Positions 28,614 to 36,926 are shown, counted from the stretch's first letter. The stretch is DNA of 64,000 nt from Bradyrhizobium sp. OK095 (GCF_900109945.1 NZ_FOBX01000022.1:1-64000); one strand, 5' to 3'. Notes: a model not told the origin generated them from the letters alone. Numbers and translations: made by a program.

Positions 28614-30785
28614 TCAGTACATCTGCAGCGGTAACACCTCGCCGGTCGGCCCCACCATCAGGCCCCAGGCGTCGCCCGCAGCGATGGTTATGGTGTCGTT
28701 GCGGGCCGGGCGGCCCGCCATTCTCAGCGAATATTGGTACCTGCCGGGCGGCAGATCGAGCATCGGGCCCTTCGGCGATTGGGGGCCGCCGGCGCCCGCC
28801 GCGATCTTGACGGTCTGCTTGTTGATGGTGAGCACGGCTTCCTGGTTGCCCATATTGCCAAGCAGCAACTTGGCCTGGCCGGGCTTCGGCATGATGTCCG
28901 CCTTGGTCGCGGCATCCGGGTTCTTCTGCACCAGGTTGATTGACGTCTCGCTCTCGGTGCGGCCAAGCTTCAGCACGGCCGGTCCCTGCGGGGACGCGAA
29001 GGCGAGCTGCACACGATCGGCGGCAACGACTGCGCCATCCGGCTTCTCCTGCCAGCCGAGTTTTGTAAGCTCGCTGCGATAGAACGCCAGCACGTCGCTG
29101 AGCTCGGCCGGCACGCTGGCTTCGAGCTCGCGACGGAACGGCACCTCGATGCCGGGGAGTTTTGCAGTGCCGAGTGAGGTCGAACTGTGCTGCTTCGGCA
29201 CGGGTAGGGCGGACTCCGTATCCGCCTCCAGCGGCGCGGCCGATTTGGCCGAAGCGCCGGCCTGATCGCTGCCCGCCGGCTTGCTGCCGGACGCAGGCTT
29301 GGCGGCAGCCATCGCCAGGCCGGATCCGTTGGCGCTGACATTCACTTTCGGACCCATCTGCATCAAGGTCATCGAGATCGACTTGCCCGCCTTGGAGAAT
29401 TCCATCACCACCATGTTGGGCTGGTTGATGACGGAGGGCTGCTCCTTCCAGCCGGTGGGCTTCAGCGAGGCGCGGTAGAAGGCGGCCAACGCCTTCACGC
29501 TCGAGGTCGAGTTGAATTCGAGCCGGCCGTCGTCGAACTCCACCTCTTGCGCATTCTCGGGCACCGGCAGCGGCGCGTTGCTGCCGGCGAGCGCCTGCAG
29601 CGGCGCATCGGACAGCGTGGCGGCCTGCGCCTTGCGCCTGACTTCATCCGCGGCGATGACCTGTTTCGCCATCTGCTCCGCGTCCTTCATGAATTGGTCG
29701 TCGGCATCCTTCTTCGCCTTGGTGCGGGCGGCAAGCACGGACTCCTTCACCTGCGCGGCCAAATCGACCATCGTGAAATCGTATTTGCGGCCGAGATGCA
29801 GCACGCCGGTTTCCTCGGGCGAGGAGAATTTCAGCGCCACTTCGTCGCCTGCAGCGAGAGGTGTATTTCCCTCTTCCGTCCAGCCGCGCGCAGTGAATTC
29901 GCGATGGTAGAAGGCGAGCACGGCGGGCAGATCGGCAAGGGCGGCGACCGTCAGCTCACGCCGGTTCGATCGAGCGTCGCCTCTGCCCCCGGCTGACTTG
30001 TACGGCTTCGGCGCCGGCAGACCGGACATGTCTTCTGCCTCCAGATCGGTCGGCAAGGCGAACGGCGCGATCCTGATCTCGACATTGGTCCGCCCGTCGT
30101 CACGGCGGGTCAGCGTCAGCATCACCGGCTTCTGCTTGTAGAACTGCGTCGAGTCGCCGTCGGGATGGTCGAAGAAGCTGCGGATGCCGTTCGGGACGGT
30201 TTCGCTCAGGTCCGCGTTCGGCCAGCTTGCGGCCGTCGCGGGCGTAAGCTTGCGCCAGCCGATCGCGGCCATTTCTTTCGCGTAGAAATCCACGGTCGCA
30301 TCGAAAGCGCTGGGCGCGATGCAGCCGAGATAGGGCCGCGTCTCGTCGAACACGAGGTCGATCGCGCCGTCGGGGAAGGGCACATTCGAATAAATGCGGT
30401 TCGGGCTGTAGGTGACCGCGGATTGATCGGGCCGGCCGAGGCCCTGCGTGAAGGAGACGGACAGTCCCTGCCGCCCCTTCTTGAAGGCGAGGTTGGTCTT
30501 GGTCTCGTTGAGCGGGCGGACATAGGGCACCCAGCCGTCGGCGCTGAGCATCTTCGTCACCGCAGCGGTCGTCACCGCGACCACGGTCGACACGCCATAT
30601 CTCACCCGGGAGGGATCGGGCCGCGAGTTGTCCTCGATCGCGCCCGACAGCACCGGCAGTGTGTGAACGTCGACATAGCCCGCGTCGAATGGTGCCGCGC
30701 GCGCAGGGCTCGCCATCAACAGAATACCGCATGCAAGCAGCCGCCAGCGTGCCGGGACCCGCGTCCCGCGCTTGATGATCGACAT
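28614..30785 (-). CDS. Large secreted protein with repeated FY-GW modules, second of three tandem paralogues
   Basis: This 723-residue protein begins with a signal peptide (cleavage near ARA-A, residue 30). Five related modules follow at about residues 65-128, 135-240, 276-345, 405-485 and 545-625. Each contains a helix with Tyr/Phe and GW, such as VLAFYHREFTARGW and LAAFYRASLKPTGW. Each then continues with strands ending in L-x-L or V-x-L. A charged helix at about 350-390 may be a coiled coil. Residues 527-723 are a full copy of the short paralogues. Function is unknown; periplasmic location is inferred. CTGGAG precedes the ATG. Confidence 0.8.
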   Translation of the reverse strand: MSIIKRGTRVPARWRLLACGILLMASPARAAPFDAGYVDVHTLPVLSGAIEDNSRPDPSRVRYGVSTVVAVTTAAVTKMLSADGWVPYVRPLNETKTNLAFKKGRQGLSVSFTQGLGRPDQSAVTYSPNRIYSNVPFPDGAIDLVFDETRPYLGCIAPSAFDATVDFYAKEMAAIGWRKLTPATAASWPNADLSETVPNGIRSFFDHPDGDSTQFYKQKPVMLTLTRRDDGRTNVEIRIAPFALPTDLEAEDMSGLPAPKPYKSAGGRGDARSNRRELTVAALADLPAVLAFYHREFTARGWTEEGNTPLAAGDEVALKFSSPEETGVLHLGRKYDFTMVDLAAQVKESVLAARTKAKKDADDQFMKDAEQMAKQVIAADEVRRKAQAATLSDAPLQALAGSNAPLPVPENAQEVEFDDGRLEFNSTSSVKALAAFYRASLKPTGWKEQPSVINQPNMVVMEFSKAGKSISMTLMQMGPKVNVSANGSGLAMAAAKPASGSKPAGSDQAGASAKSAAPLEADTESALPVPKQHSSTSLGTAKLPGIEVPFRRELEASVPAELSDVLAFYRSELTKLGWQEKPDGAVVAADRVQLAFASPQGPAVLKLGRTESETSINLVQKNPDAATKADIMPKPGQAKLLLGNMGNQEAVLTINKQTVKIAAGAGGPQSPKGPMLDLPPGRYQYSLRMAGRPARNDTITIAAGDAWGLMVGPTGEVLPLQMY

Positions 30786-30835
30786 CGTGAAAACTCCAGG
30801 ATTTTGCGCGGGTCTTCATCCCCAGCGCAATTGCA

Positions 30836-30902
30836 GGCTGCGACACCGTCGGCGCGGCCCCAGACGACTAGTCGCGGCACGAACCCGGCAGGTTCAAAGC
30901 GC
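30836..30902 (-). repeat. Duplicated upstream segment, copy A (before the 723-residue gene)
   Basis: This segment shares about 44 near-identical bases (CGACACCGTCGGCGCGGCC core, then ACTAGTCG) plus a flanking GGTTCAA block with 31695-31760. Read on the minus strand, TTGAAC is followed 17 bases later by CGACTA, in both copies. That spacing suits a promoter, so this may be a duplicated promoter region. Confidence 0.7.
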
Positions 30903-31646
30903 TCAATACAGCAGGAGCGGCGACCATGCCTCTCCGTCGCGCCCGACCGTGAGCTCCCAGGTATCGCCGGCAGCGAAGTTAAGGATATTCGTGGTGGCCG
31001 GATGGCCCGGCACGCTCAGCTCGTAGGAATATTGGCCGGGCGCCAGATCCAGCGACACCGCGCGGGCGCCGGCGGCGCGCTTGATGGTCCGGTCGTTGAT
31101 CACGAGCGTGGCTTCCGTCTCGCTGATATTAGAGAACACCAGCTTGGTCTGGCCGGGCTCGGGCATGACGTTCGCGTTGGTCGCGACAGATGCGTTCTTC
31201 TGCACGAGGTTGACATTGGTGCTGGTCGCGGTGCGGTCGAGCGCGAGCATGCCGGGTCCGAGCGGGGAGACGAAGGCAAGCTGGACGTGGTCGGCGGAGA
31301 CCACCGCGCCGTCGTGCTGCTCCTGCCAGCCGAGCTTTCCAAGCTCGGTGCGGTAGAAGGCGAGGACGTCACTGATTTCGGCGGGCACGGTGGCCTCCAA
31401 CTTGGTGCGGAGCGGCGTTTCAACGCCGAGTACGACGGTGGTGTGGATTCCCCTGTAGCTGTAACGGGTCGGCGCCGGCAGCTTGGTGTCAGGATCGGGC
31501 GTGAGTTCGGCCGAAAACAGCACTGAGAGATGCGGCACCCAGGCGCTGGCGCTTGCCGCGAGCATGCAGCTTGCGAGGAAGACGAGGCCGCACGCAAACG
31601 CCCGCCATCGTGCCGGGGCTTGCGCCCCGGGCCCTACCGTCCGCAT
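30903..31646 (-). CDS. Secreted/membrane-anchored FY-GW module protein, first of three tandem paralogues
   Basis: This 247-residue protein has an N-terminal signal or anchor segment (about residues 14-36). One module near residues 90-155 follows, starting ISDVLAFYRTELGKLGW. A C-terminal beta domain has DLAPGQYSYELSVPGHPA and ends LLLY. It aligns with the other two paralogues throughout. GGAGAG lies before the ATG. The duplicated segment at 31695-31760 is just upstream, and recF ends beyond it. Family and function are unknown. Confidence 0.78.
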   Translation of the reverse strand: MRTVGPGAQAPARWRAFACGLVFLASCMLAASASAWVPHLSVLFSAELTPDPDTKLPAPTRYSYRGIHTTVVLGVETPLRTKLEATVPAEISDVLAFYRTELGKLGWQEQHDGAVVSADHVQLAFVSPLGPGMLALDRTATSTNVNLVQKNASVATNANVMPEPGQTKLVFSNISETEATLVINDRTIKRAAGARAVSLDLAPGQYSYELSVPGHPATTNILNFAAGDTWELTVGRDGEAWSPLLLY

Positions 31647-31694
31647 CTCACTCTCCAGGAATGTCGCGCATCATGTCATCGCGCGATGGGTAAC

Positions 31695-31760
31695 GGCTGC
31701 GACACCGTCGGCGCGGCCTCTGGCAACTAGTCGTGGCGGAAAACGGTCGGGTTCAATGCG
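31695..31760 (-). repeat. Duplicated upstream segment, copy B (before the 247-residue gene)
   Basis: Partner of the segment at 30836-30902, with conserved CGACACCGTCGGCGCGGCC, ACTAGT and GGGTTCAA blocks. It occupies most of the 118-base gap between recF and the first paralogue. Confidence 0.7.
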
Positions 31761-31764
31761 AAAA

Positions 31765-32901
31765 TTATCGCCGGGCCGATACCCGTCCGCTCTCGACGTC
31801 AAAGACCTCGCCGCCTGCGCCAATCTCGGCGAAGGCGGCCGGGTCCGCGCCGGTCAGCCACACCTGCGCGCCGAGCTTGCGCAGCTCCTCGAACAGCGCG
31901 GCACGCCTGCTAGGATCGAGATGCGCGACGACCTCGTCGAGCAGCAGCAGCGGCACGATGCCGGTCATCTCGGCAACCAGGCTCGCATGCGCCAGCACGA
32001 GGCCGATCAGCAGCGCCTTCTGCTCGCCCGTGGACGCGTCGCGCGCGGGCATGCTTTTCGGCGCATAGATGACCTGGAGGTCGGTGAGATGCGGGCCGTC
32101 GGTGGTGCGGCCGGCAATGGCATCGCGCGGGCGGTTGTCGCGCAGGATCTGGCGGTAGCGGTCCTCGACTGACGTCGCGGTTTCGTTGAGCAGCGCGTTC
32201 TCCATCCAGCCGTCGAGCGCGATCTGCGCCGATGGAAACGCGGAGGCTTGCGCGCGCGCGTTCAACATGCCGGTGAGGCGCGCCGCGGTCTGGCCGCGCG
32301 TGGCGGCCACCGCGACCGCAAGCTCGGCAGTCTCACGCTCGATCGCGTCACACCAATGGTCGTCGTAATTGCGCGTCTCGAGCAGGCGGTTGCGCGAGCG
32401 TAAGGAACGGTCGAGCGCGGAGATGCGGCTGGAATGCTCGCTGTCGATGGCGAGCACCAGGCGGTCGAAGAAACGCCGGCGTTCGGAGCCCCCGCCCATG
32501 AACAGCCCGTCCATCGCCGGGGTCAGCCACACCATGCGAATGTGGTCGCCGAAGGCTGTCGCTGAATTCACCGGTTCGCGGTCGATGCGGACGCGCCGGC
32601 TCACCGCGGCGTCTGCGCGTGGCGGGTCGATCCCGGTGCCGAGCGTGGCCAACCCCAATGCGCCCTCGACCTGCGCGGAGACCGCCCAGGAGCCGTCACC
32701 CTGGTTGTCGGCGACGTCCTCCAGCGTGGCGCGCCGCAAGCCCCGCCCCGGCGACAGGAACGAGATCGCCTCGATGCAATTGGTCTTTCCCGCCCCGTTC
32801 GGCCCGACCAGCGCCACCATGTCAGCCGTCGTCTCGAGCCCCGCCGCCCGATAATTGCGAAAATGCGTCAGCGTCAAGCGATGAATGCGGGATGGGGTCA
32901 T
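31765..32901 (-). CDS. recF: DNA replication and repair protein RecF
   Basis: This 378-residue SMC-like ATPase loads RecA at single-strand gaps. Walker A is GPNGAGKTN near residue 33, preceded by LTLTHFRNYRAA, the usual RecF start. The signature and Walker B motifs appear as ASTGEQKALLIGLVLAHA and PLLLLDEVVAHLD. The adjacent dnaN gene on the same strand is normal context, although a DUF559 gene and repeat halves separate them here. Confidence 0.97.
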   Translation of the reverse strand: MTPSRIHRLTLTHFRNYRAAGLETTADMVALVGPNGAGKTNCIEAISFLSPGRGLRRATLEDVADNQGDGSWAVSAQVEGALGLATLGTGIDPPRADAAVSRRVRIDREPVNSATAFGDHIRMVWLTPAMDGLFMGGGSERRRFFDRLVLAIDSEHSSRISALDRSLRSRNRLLETRNYDDHWCDAIERETAELAVAVAATRGQTAARLTGMLNARAQASAFPSAQIALDGWMENALLNETATSVEDRYRQILRDNRPRDAIAGRTTDGPHLTDLQVIYAPKSMPARDASTGEQKALLIGLVLAHASLVAEMTGIVPLLLLDEVVAHLDPSRRAALFEELRKLGAQVWLTGADPAAFAEIGAGGEVFDVESGRVSARR

Positions 32902-32929
32902 CAGTTATTCGTCATGGGCGCGTTTCTTC

Positions 32930-32988
32930 CCCTCCCCCCTTGTGGGGGAGGGTGGCGCCTCACGAAGTGAGGCGACGGGTGAGGGGTA
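32930..32988. repeat. Bipartite repeat left half (CTCCCCC...GGTGAGGGG family), beside DUF559 gene
   Basis: CTCCCCCCTTGTGGGGGAG is a hairpin, followed by GCCTCACGAAGTGAGGC, another hairpin, and GGTGAGGGGT. It matches the left half of the element at 18219. The inverted partner is at 33360-33422, on the other side of the DUF559 gene. Confidence 0.85.
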
Positions 32989-32990
32989 TG

Positions 32991-33356
32991 TTACCGCCCG
33001 GCGAGCTTTGCAAGGATGTCCTCCAATACTGAAATGGGTTGCTGCAACACATCGTTGTTCCAGTAGCGCAAAGTCCAAAACCCCTCGGCTGCAAGCGCGG
33101 CCTCGCGGGCCGCGTCTCCCTGTGACTCTGCGTGTTGGCTTCCGTCGATCTCGATCACGAGAGATTGCTCGAAACAGACAAAGTCGAGAATGTAGTTCTT
33201 GAACGGTACCTGTCGGCGAAACTTGAATGTGGAGAGCCGGCGATCCCGCAACAAGCGCCACATTGCCCGCTCTGCGTCGGTCGGCGCGTGCCGCATATTC
33301 TTCGCAAATTGGCGGAGAGGCGGGGCGATCGGCCGATGGGACGGGTCTCGTGGCAC
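32991..33356 (-). CDS. DUF559 protein, Vsr-like endonuclease fold
   Basis: This roughly 121-residue protein matches DUF559, related to very-short-patch repair endonucleases. It contains TDAERAMWRLLRDRRLSTFK, KFRRQVPFKNYILDFVC and the acidic catalytic-type core VIEIDGSQH, then GFWTLRYWNNDVL. Its DNA target is unknown. The start is uncertain: GTG at 33356 (used here), an upstream TTG at 33386 inside the repeat half, or ATG at 33296. The gene fills the spacer between two inverted repeat halves and splits dnaN from recF, which suggests insertion as a unit. Confidence 0.85.
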   Translation of the reverse strand: MPRDPSHRPIAPPLRQFAKNMRHAPTDAERAMWRLLRDRRLSTFKFRRQVPFKNYILDFVCFEQSLVIEIDGSQHAESQGDAAREAALAAEGFWTLRYWNNDVLQQPISVLEDILAKLAGR

Positions 33357-33359
33357 CAA

Positions 33360-33422
33360 CCCCTCACCCAAGTGAGCTTGCGTCAAACGTCAGTGTAGCC
33401 CTCTCCCACAAGGGGAGAGGGC
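33360..33422. repeat. Bipartite repeat right half, beside DUF559 gene
   Basis: Begins CCCCTCACCCAAGTGAG and ends CCCTCTCCCACAAGGGGAGAGGG. This is the inverted counterpart of 32930-32988. Its GAGGGG, read on the minus strand, lies immediately before the GTG and TTG start candidates of the DUF559 gene and could act as its ribosome site. Confidence 0.85.
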
Positions 33423-33478
33423 GCAGCAATGCGCATCGCGATAAGGCAGTGTGCGCTGGCGAGGGAGCACGTAAGCCC

Positions 33479-34597
33479 TCACACCCGCATCGGCATCAGC
33501 ACATACAACGCGCTCTTGTCGTCGCGGTCTTGCACCAGGGTCGGCGAGCCGGGGTCGGCGAGCCGGAGCGTCGCGACGTCGCCTTCGATCTGGGAAGCGA
33601 TGTCGAGCAGATAGCGGGAGTTGAAGCCGATATCGAGGGCGTCGGAGGCGTATTCGACCTCGAGCTCTTCGGTCGCGCTGCCGGAATCCGGATTGGTGAC
33701 CGACAGCACCAGCTTGCCCGGCGACAGCGACAGTTTTACCGCGCGGCCGCGCTCGCTCGAGATCGTGGAAACGCGATCGACCGCGTTCTCAAAATCCTTC
33801 TTGTCGACGACCAGCTCCTTGTCATTGCCCTGCGGGATGACGCGGCCATAGTCGGGGAAGGTGCCGTCGATCAGTTTCGAGGTCAGCACGACGTTGCCGA
33901 TCGTAAAGCGGATTTTTGCCTGCGACAGCTCGATCGTGACCTCGGCTTCGGCGTCCTCGATCAGGCGCTGCACCTCGCCGACCGTTTTCCGCGGCACGAT
34001 CACGCCCGGCATGCCGTCGGCGCCCTTGGGTTGGACCAGATCGAGCTGGGCGAGCCGATGGCCGTCGGTGGCGACGCCGCGCAAGGTGGCGGCCGCAGGC
34101 GTGCCGGCGGCGTGCAGATAGATGCCGTTGAGGTAATAGCGCGTCTCCTCAGTGGAGATCGCGAACTGGGTGCGGTCGATCAGCCGCTTGACGTCCTTGG
34201 CGGCGAGGTTGAACGAATGCGACATGTCGCCGGCGGCCAGATCCGGAAAATCATTCTCCGGCAGCGTTTGCAGCGTGAAGCGGGAGCGGCCGGCGCGGAT
34301 CGCCAGCACGGCGCGGTCGCCGTCGGCCTCCAGCACGATCTGCGAACCATCCGGCAGCTTGCGCACGATGTCGTAGAACATGTGCGCCGGCACGGTGGTG
34401 GAACCGGCGGTCGCGGTTTCCGCCGGCAGCGTTTCCGTCACCTCGAGGTCGAGGTCGGTCGCCTTCAGCGACAATTTCGCGTTCTCGGCCCGGACCAGCA
34501 CGTTGCCGAGGATCGGAATCGTGTTGCGGCGCTCGACCACGCGGTGGACATGGCCCAGTGACTTCAGGAGTTGCGCGCGTTCGACCGTAACCTTCAT
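33479..34597 (-). CDS. dnaN: DNA polymerase III subunit beta (sliding clamp)
   Basis: This 372-residue clamp encircles DNA and tethers the polymerase. It starts MKVTVERAQLLKSLGHVHRV and continues with VVERRNTIPILGNVL, the standard first-domain opening. The C-terminus ends YVLMPMRV, the conserved end of DnaN. Length is normal for three clamp domains. It lies 382 bases downstream of dnaA on the same strand. The ATG at 34597 is chosen by family alignment over 24 further open codons. Confidence 0.98.
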   Translation of the reverse strand: MKVTVERAQLLKSLGHVHRVVERRNTIPILGNVLVRAENAKLSLKATDLDLEVTETLPAETATAGSTTVPAHMFYDIVRKLPDGSQIVLEADGDRAVLAIRAGRSRFTLQTLPENDFPDLAAGDMSHSFNLAAKDVKRLIDRTQFAISTEETRYYLNGIYLHAAGTPAAATLRGVATDGHRLAQLDLVQPKGADGMPGVIVPRKTVGEVQRLIEDAEAEVTIELSQAKIRFTIGNVVLTSKLIDGTFPDYGRVIPQGNDKELVVDKKDFENAVDRVSTISSERGRAVKLSLSPGKLVLSVTNPDSGSATEELEVEYASDALDIGFNSRYLLDIASQIEGDVATLRLADPGSPTLVQDRDDKSALYVLMPMRV

Positions 34598-34979
34598 TGC
34601 ACTACTCGCCCGATCCCAAGAAAACACAGTGTTGGAAAAGCCGGACGGCCGAAAAGCGCGCCACGGCACCGAAGACCCCGAAAAGCCGGATCATCCAGCC
34701 GATATGACCAAAGCCGTCAGGGTCGCGCAAGGTGGCGCGGAAAGCCATCCGGTTCAAGGGATTGGGCGGTAGTTCCCCACGATTTACAGGCAAAAGCGAA
34801 GGCCGCCGCCCAGGCGCAGGTCCGCTCCCTCGCCCCGTGTCTTACGGGGAGAGGGTTGGGGTGAGGGGCCTCTCTCCACGCATGAGAACGCCGATGGTCC
34901 TGTACCCCCTCACCCGCCGCGCTCTGCGAGCGCGGCGACCTCTCCCCGCAAGCGGGGAGAGGTGAAGGAAAATAGGCGT
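34598..34979. other. dnaA-dnaN intergenic region (382 bases)
   Basis: The part near dnaN (34598-34820) presumably holds a dnaN promoter; no clear gene or operator was seen in it. The rest is a bipartite interspersed repeat. Such a long gap suggests dnaN has its own promoter. Confidence 0.6.
34825..34965. repeat. Bipartite inverted repeat, GGTGAGGGG family, copy without a gene
   Basis: The left half has CCCCGTGTCTTACGGGGAGAG and ends GGGGTGAGGGG. The right half begins CCCCCTCACCC and ends CTCTCCCCGCAAGCGGGGAGAGG. The spacer of about 36 bases contrasts with the roughly 370-base gene-bearing spacer of the copy at 32930-33422. Confidence 0.85.
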
Positions 34980-36392
34980 TTATTCCTGAAGCTGGCGCTT
35001 CAGCGACTCCACTTCCTCGGACAGCGCGGTGTCCTTGGAGACCAGTGCCTCGATCTTGCGCACGGCGTGCAGCACCGTGGTGTGGTCGCGCCCGCCGAAG
35101 CGGCGGCCGATTTCCGGCAGCGACCGCAGGGTCAGCGTCTTGGCGAGGTACATCGCCACCTGGCGCGGACGGACCACGTTGGCGGTGCGGCGCGAGGACA
35201 GCAGGTCGGAGCGGCTGACATTATATTGCCGCGCCACCACGCGCTGGATGTCCTCGATCTTGATCCGCTTCGGCTCCTGCGGCCGGATCAGGTCGCGCAC
35301 CTCGTGCTCGGCCATTTCCAGCGTCACCGGCCGGTTGTTGAGTTTCGAGTGCGCGAGCAGACGGTTGATCGCGCCTTCGAGATCCCGGCCGTTATGGGTG
35401 ATGGCGCGCGCGAGATAGGTCAACACCTCCTCGGGCACCTCGAACGTCGCATGATGGGCGCGGGCTGCCGCAACGCGCGACTTGAGAATGCCGTGGCGCA
35501 GTTCTTCGCCGAGCGAGCCCATCTCGACCACGAGGCCGCCGGCCAGCCGCGAGCGCACGCGCTCGTCCAGGCTTTCGAGATCGGACGGCGGACGGTCGGC
35601 CGCGATCACGACCTGGCGGCCGGCGTCGATCAGCGCATTCAGCGTGTGGCAGAACTCGGCCTGCGTCGACTTGCCCTGCAGGAACTGGAGATCGTCGATG
35701 ACGAGCACGTCGATGCCGCGCAGCGCTTCCTTGAAGGCGAGCGCCGTCTGCGTCTTCAGCGCGGCCACGAAGCCGTACATGAACTTTTCCGCGGTGAGAT
35801 AAAGCACCTTGCGCTCGTTGCCGGAATTGCCGGCCCAGGTCACCGCCTGGAGCAGATGCGTCTTGCCGAGGCCAACGCCCGCATGAATGTAGAGCGGGTT
35901 GAACATGACGGGGTCGCCGCGGCGCCCCTCCGCGACCTGGCGCGCCGCTGCATGCGCCAGCGTGTTGGAGCGGCCGACGACGAAGCTTGCAAAGGTCAGG
36001 CGCGGATCAAGCGGCGAGCCGCCGAGCGCATCATGATTGGCGGAGACCGGCGCGGTCGCGGTCGAGCGCAGCTCCGGCGCAGGTGCGCGGCGTGCTTCGA
36101 TCGGTGCGGGCGCTTCCTTCGGCTGCACCACGGGGCGCATCGCGGAGCGAACGGTCAGATCGATGCGATGCACTTCGGGCATCTCGGCCTGCCAACACGA
36201 CAGCACGCGCTCGGCATAATGGGCCTGGATCCAGCTCTTCAGAAAGCGCGTGGGAACCGAGAGCCGCACGCTCTCCTCCTGCACGCCTTCCAGATCCATG
36301 CGAGCGAACCAGCTCGTATAGACGTCTTCGCCAACGTTCGAGCGCAGCCGGCTCTTCACGCGTGACCAGCGATCCTGTTCCGATGTCGTCAT
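34980..36392 (-). CDS. dnaA: Chromosomal replication initiator protein DnaA
   Basis: This 470-residue AAA+ protein opens the origin. The order is domain I with DRWSRVKSRLRSNVGEDVYTSW, a Pro/Ala-rich linker, the ATPase with Walker A GVGLGKTH and Walker B VLVIDDLQFLQGK, and domain IV. The last contains VVRPRQVAMYLAKTLTLRSLPEIGRRFGGRDHTTVLHA, the DnaA-box-binding signature. MTTSEQDRW was chosen as start because relatives begin there; an adjacent ATG is one codon earlier, and the frame stays open for 36 more. Upstream lies a 1.3-kb gap to rpsT. Confidence 0.97.
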   Translation of the reverse strand: MTTSEQDRWSRVKSRLRSNVGEDVYTSWFARMDLEGVQEESVRLSVPTRFLKSWIQAHYAERVLSCWQAEMPEVHRIDLTVRSAMRPVVQPKEAPAPIEARRAPAPELRSTATAPVSANHDALGGSPLDPRLTFASFVVGRSNTLAHAAARQVAEGRRGDPVMFNPLYIHAGVGLGKTHLLQAVTWAGNSGNERKVLYLTAEKFMYGFVAALKTQTALAFKEALRGIDVLVIDDLQFLQGKSTQAEFCHTLNALIDAGRQVVIAADRPPSDLESLDERVRSRLAGGLVVEMGSLGEELRHGILKSRVAAARAHHATFEVPEEVLTYLARAITHNGRDLEGAINRLLAHSKLNNRPVTLEMAEHEVRDLIRPQEPKRIKIEDIQRVVARQYNVSRSDLLSSRRTANVVRPRQVAMYLAKTLTLRSLPEIGRRFGGRDHTTVLHAVRKIEALVSKDTALSEEVESLKRQLQE

Positions 36393-36570
36393 CATTTGAA
36401 AACTTTTACTGAGAGATAAAGTTGCGTTGTGAGCGCCATGCAGGGTTCCTGCCATCAGGATATCTGCAATGGCGTGACCTCGAGCGATTCCATCGTCGGA
36501 CACAGCTCCGCCGTCCGGCGCGAACGCCTTGGGTCAGATCAGCGATGTCAGAGATGGTGGGGTCGCGAGG

Positions 36571-36684
36571 TCAGCGCGTACTCGGCGCTCCGTCACACGC
36601 GGAGGGCTGGACGTCCGACGGATTTAAGACGGCATCGTTGGAAAATGCGACTTGTTTCAATACCGCGTTGAGTCCGTAAGACAT
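36571..36684 (-). CDS. Possible small protein or leader peptide (37 aa) upstream of dnaA
   Basis: An ATG at 36684 has GGGGAGG four bases upstream, one of the strongest ribosome sites in the window, and opens a 37-codon frame. The peptide starts MSYGLNAVLKQVAFSNDAVL and ends with a TGA. It reads in the same direction as dnaA, about 180 bases before it. A perfect stem-loop (36700-36719) lies just upstream. No family is recognised. It could be a translated leader, or chance plus a purine run. Confidence 0.35.
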   Translation of the reverse strand: MSYGLNAVLKQVAFSNDAVLNPSDVQPSACDGAPSTR

Positions 36685-36699
36685 GATACCTCCCCGTCC

Positions 36700-36719
36700 T
36701 GCCGTGATTGCTCACGGCA
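36700..36719. other. Perfect stem-loop, 8-base arms, TTGC loop
   Basis: TGCCGTGA and TCACGGCA pair perfectly around TTGC. It lies 15 bases upstream of the 37-codon ORF and could be an operator or an RNA hairpin in the dnaA leader. Confidence 0.5.
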
Positions 36720-36854
36720 AGGTCCTTAGTGTCCTGAAGACAAAAGCGACTGAAGTCGCCGATGTCCTTGCCCGTCTGTACTGTTCGTCCGCTCGGCGCC
36801 GCCATCATGCGTGTCGGGGTAGCTTCATGACGTCTCTCATTTGCGCCTGGCGCG

Positions 36855-36926
36855 AGCGGGATGCATAAGATCCCGCTTGGAGACATCAAGACAAAGAGCT
36901 ACCGTTCCCACATTGCTGTGGGTTTT
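36855..36926 (+). other. Two stem-loops, second followed by TTTT; possible small RNA end or attenuator
   Basis: AGCGGGAT-N7-ATCCCGCT (36855-36877) is followed by CCCACA-TTGC-TGTGGG (36907-36922) with TTTT at 36923-36926. On the plus strand this resembles a short weak intrinsic terminator. No promoter was identified and no known RNA family recognised. Confidence 0.3.
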
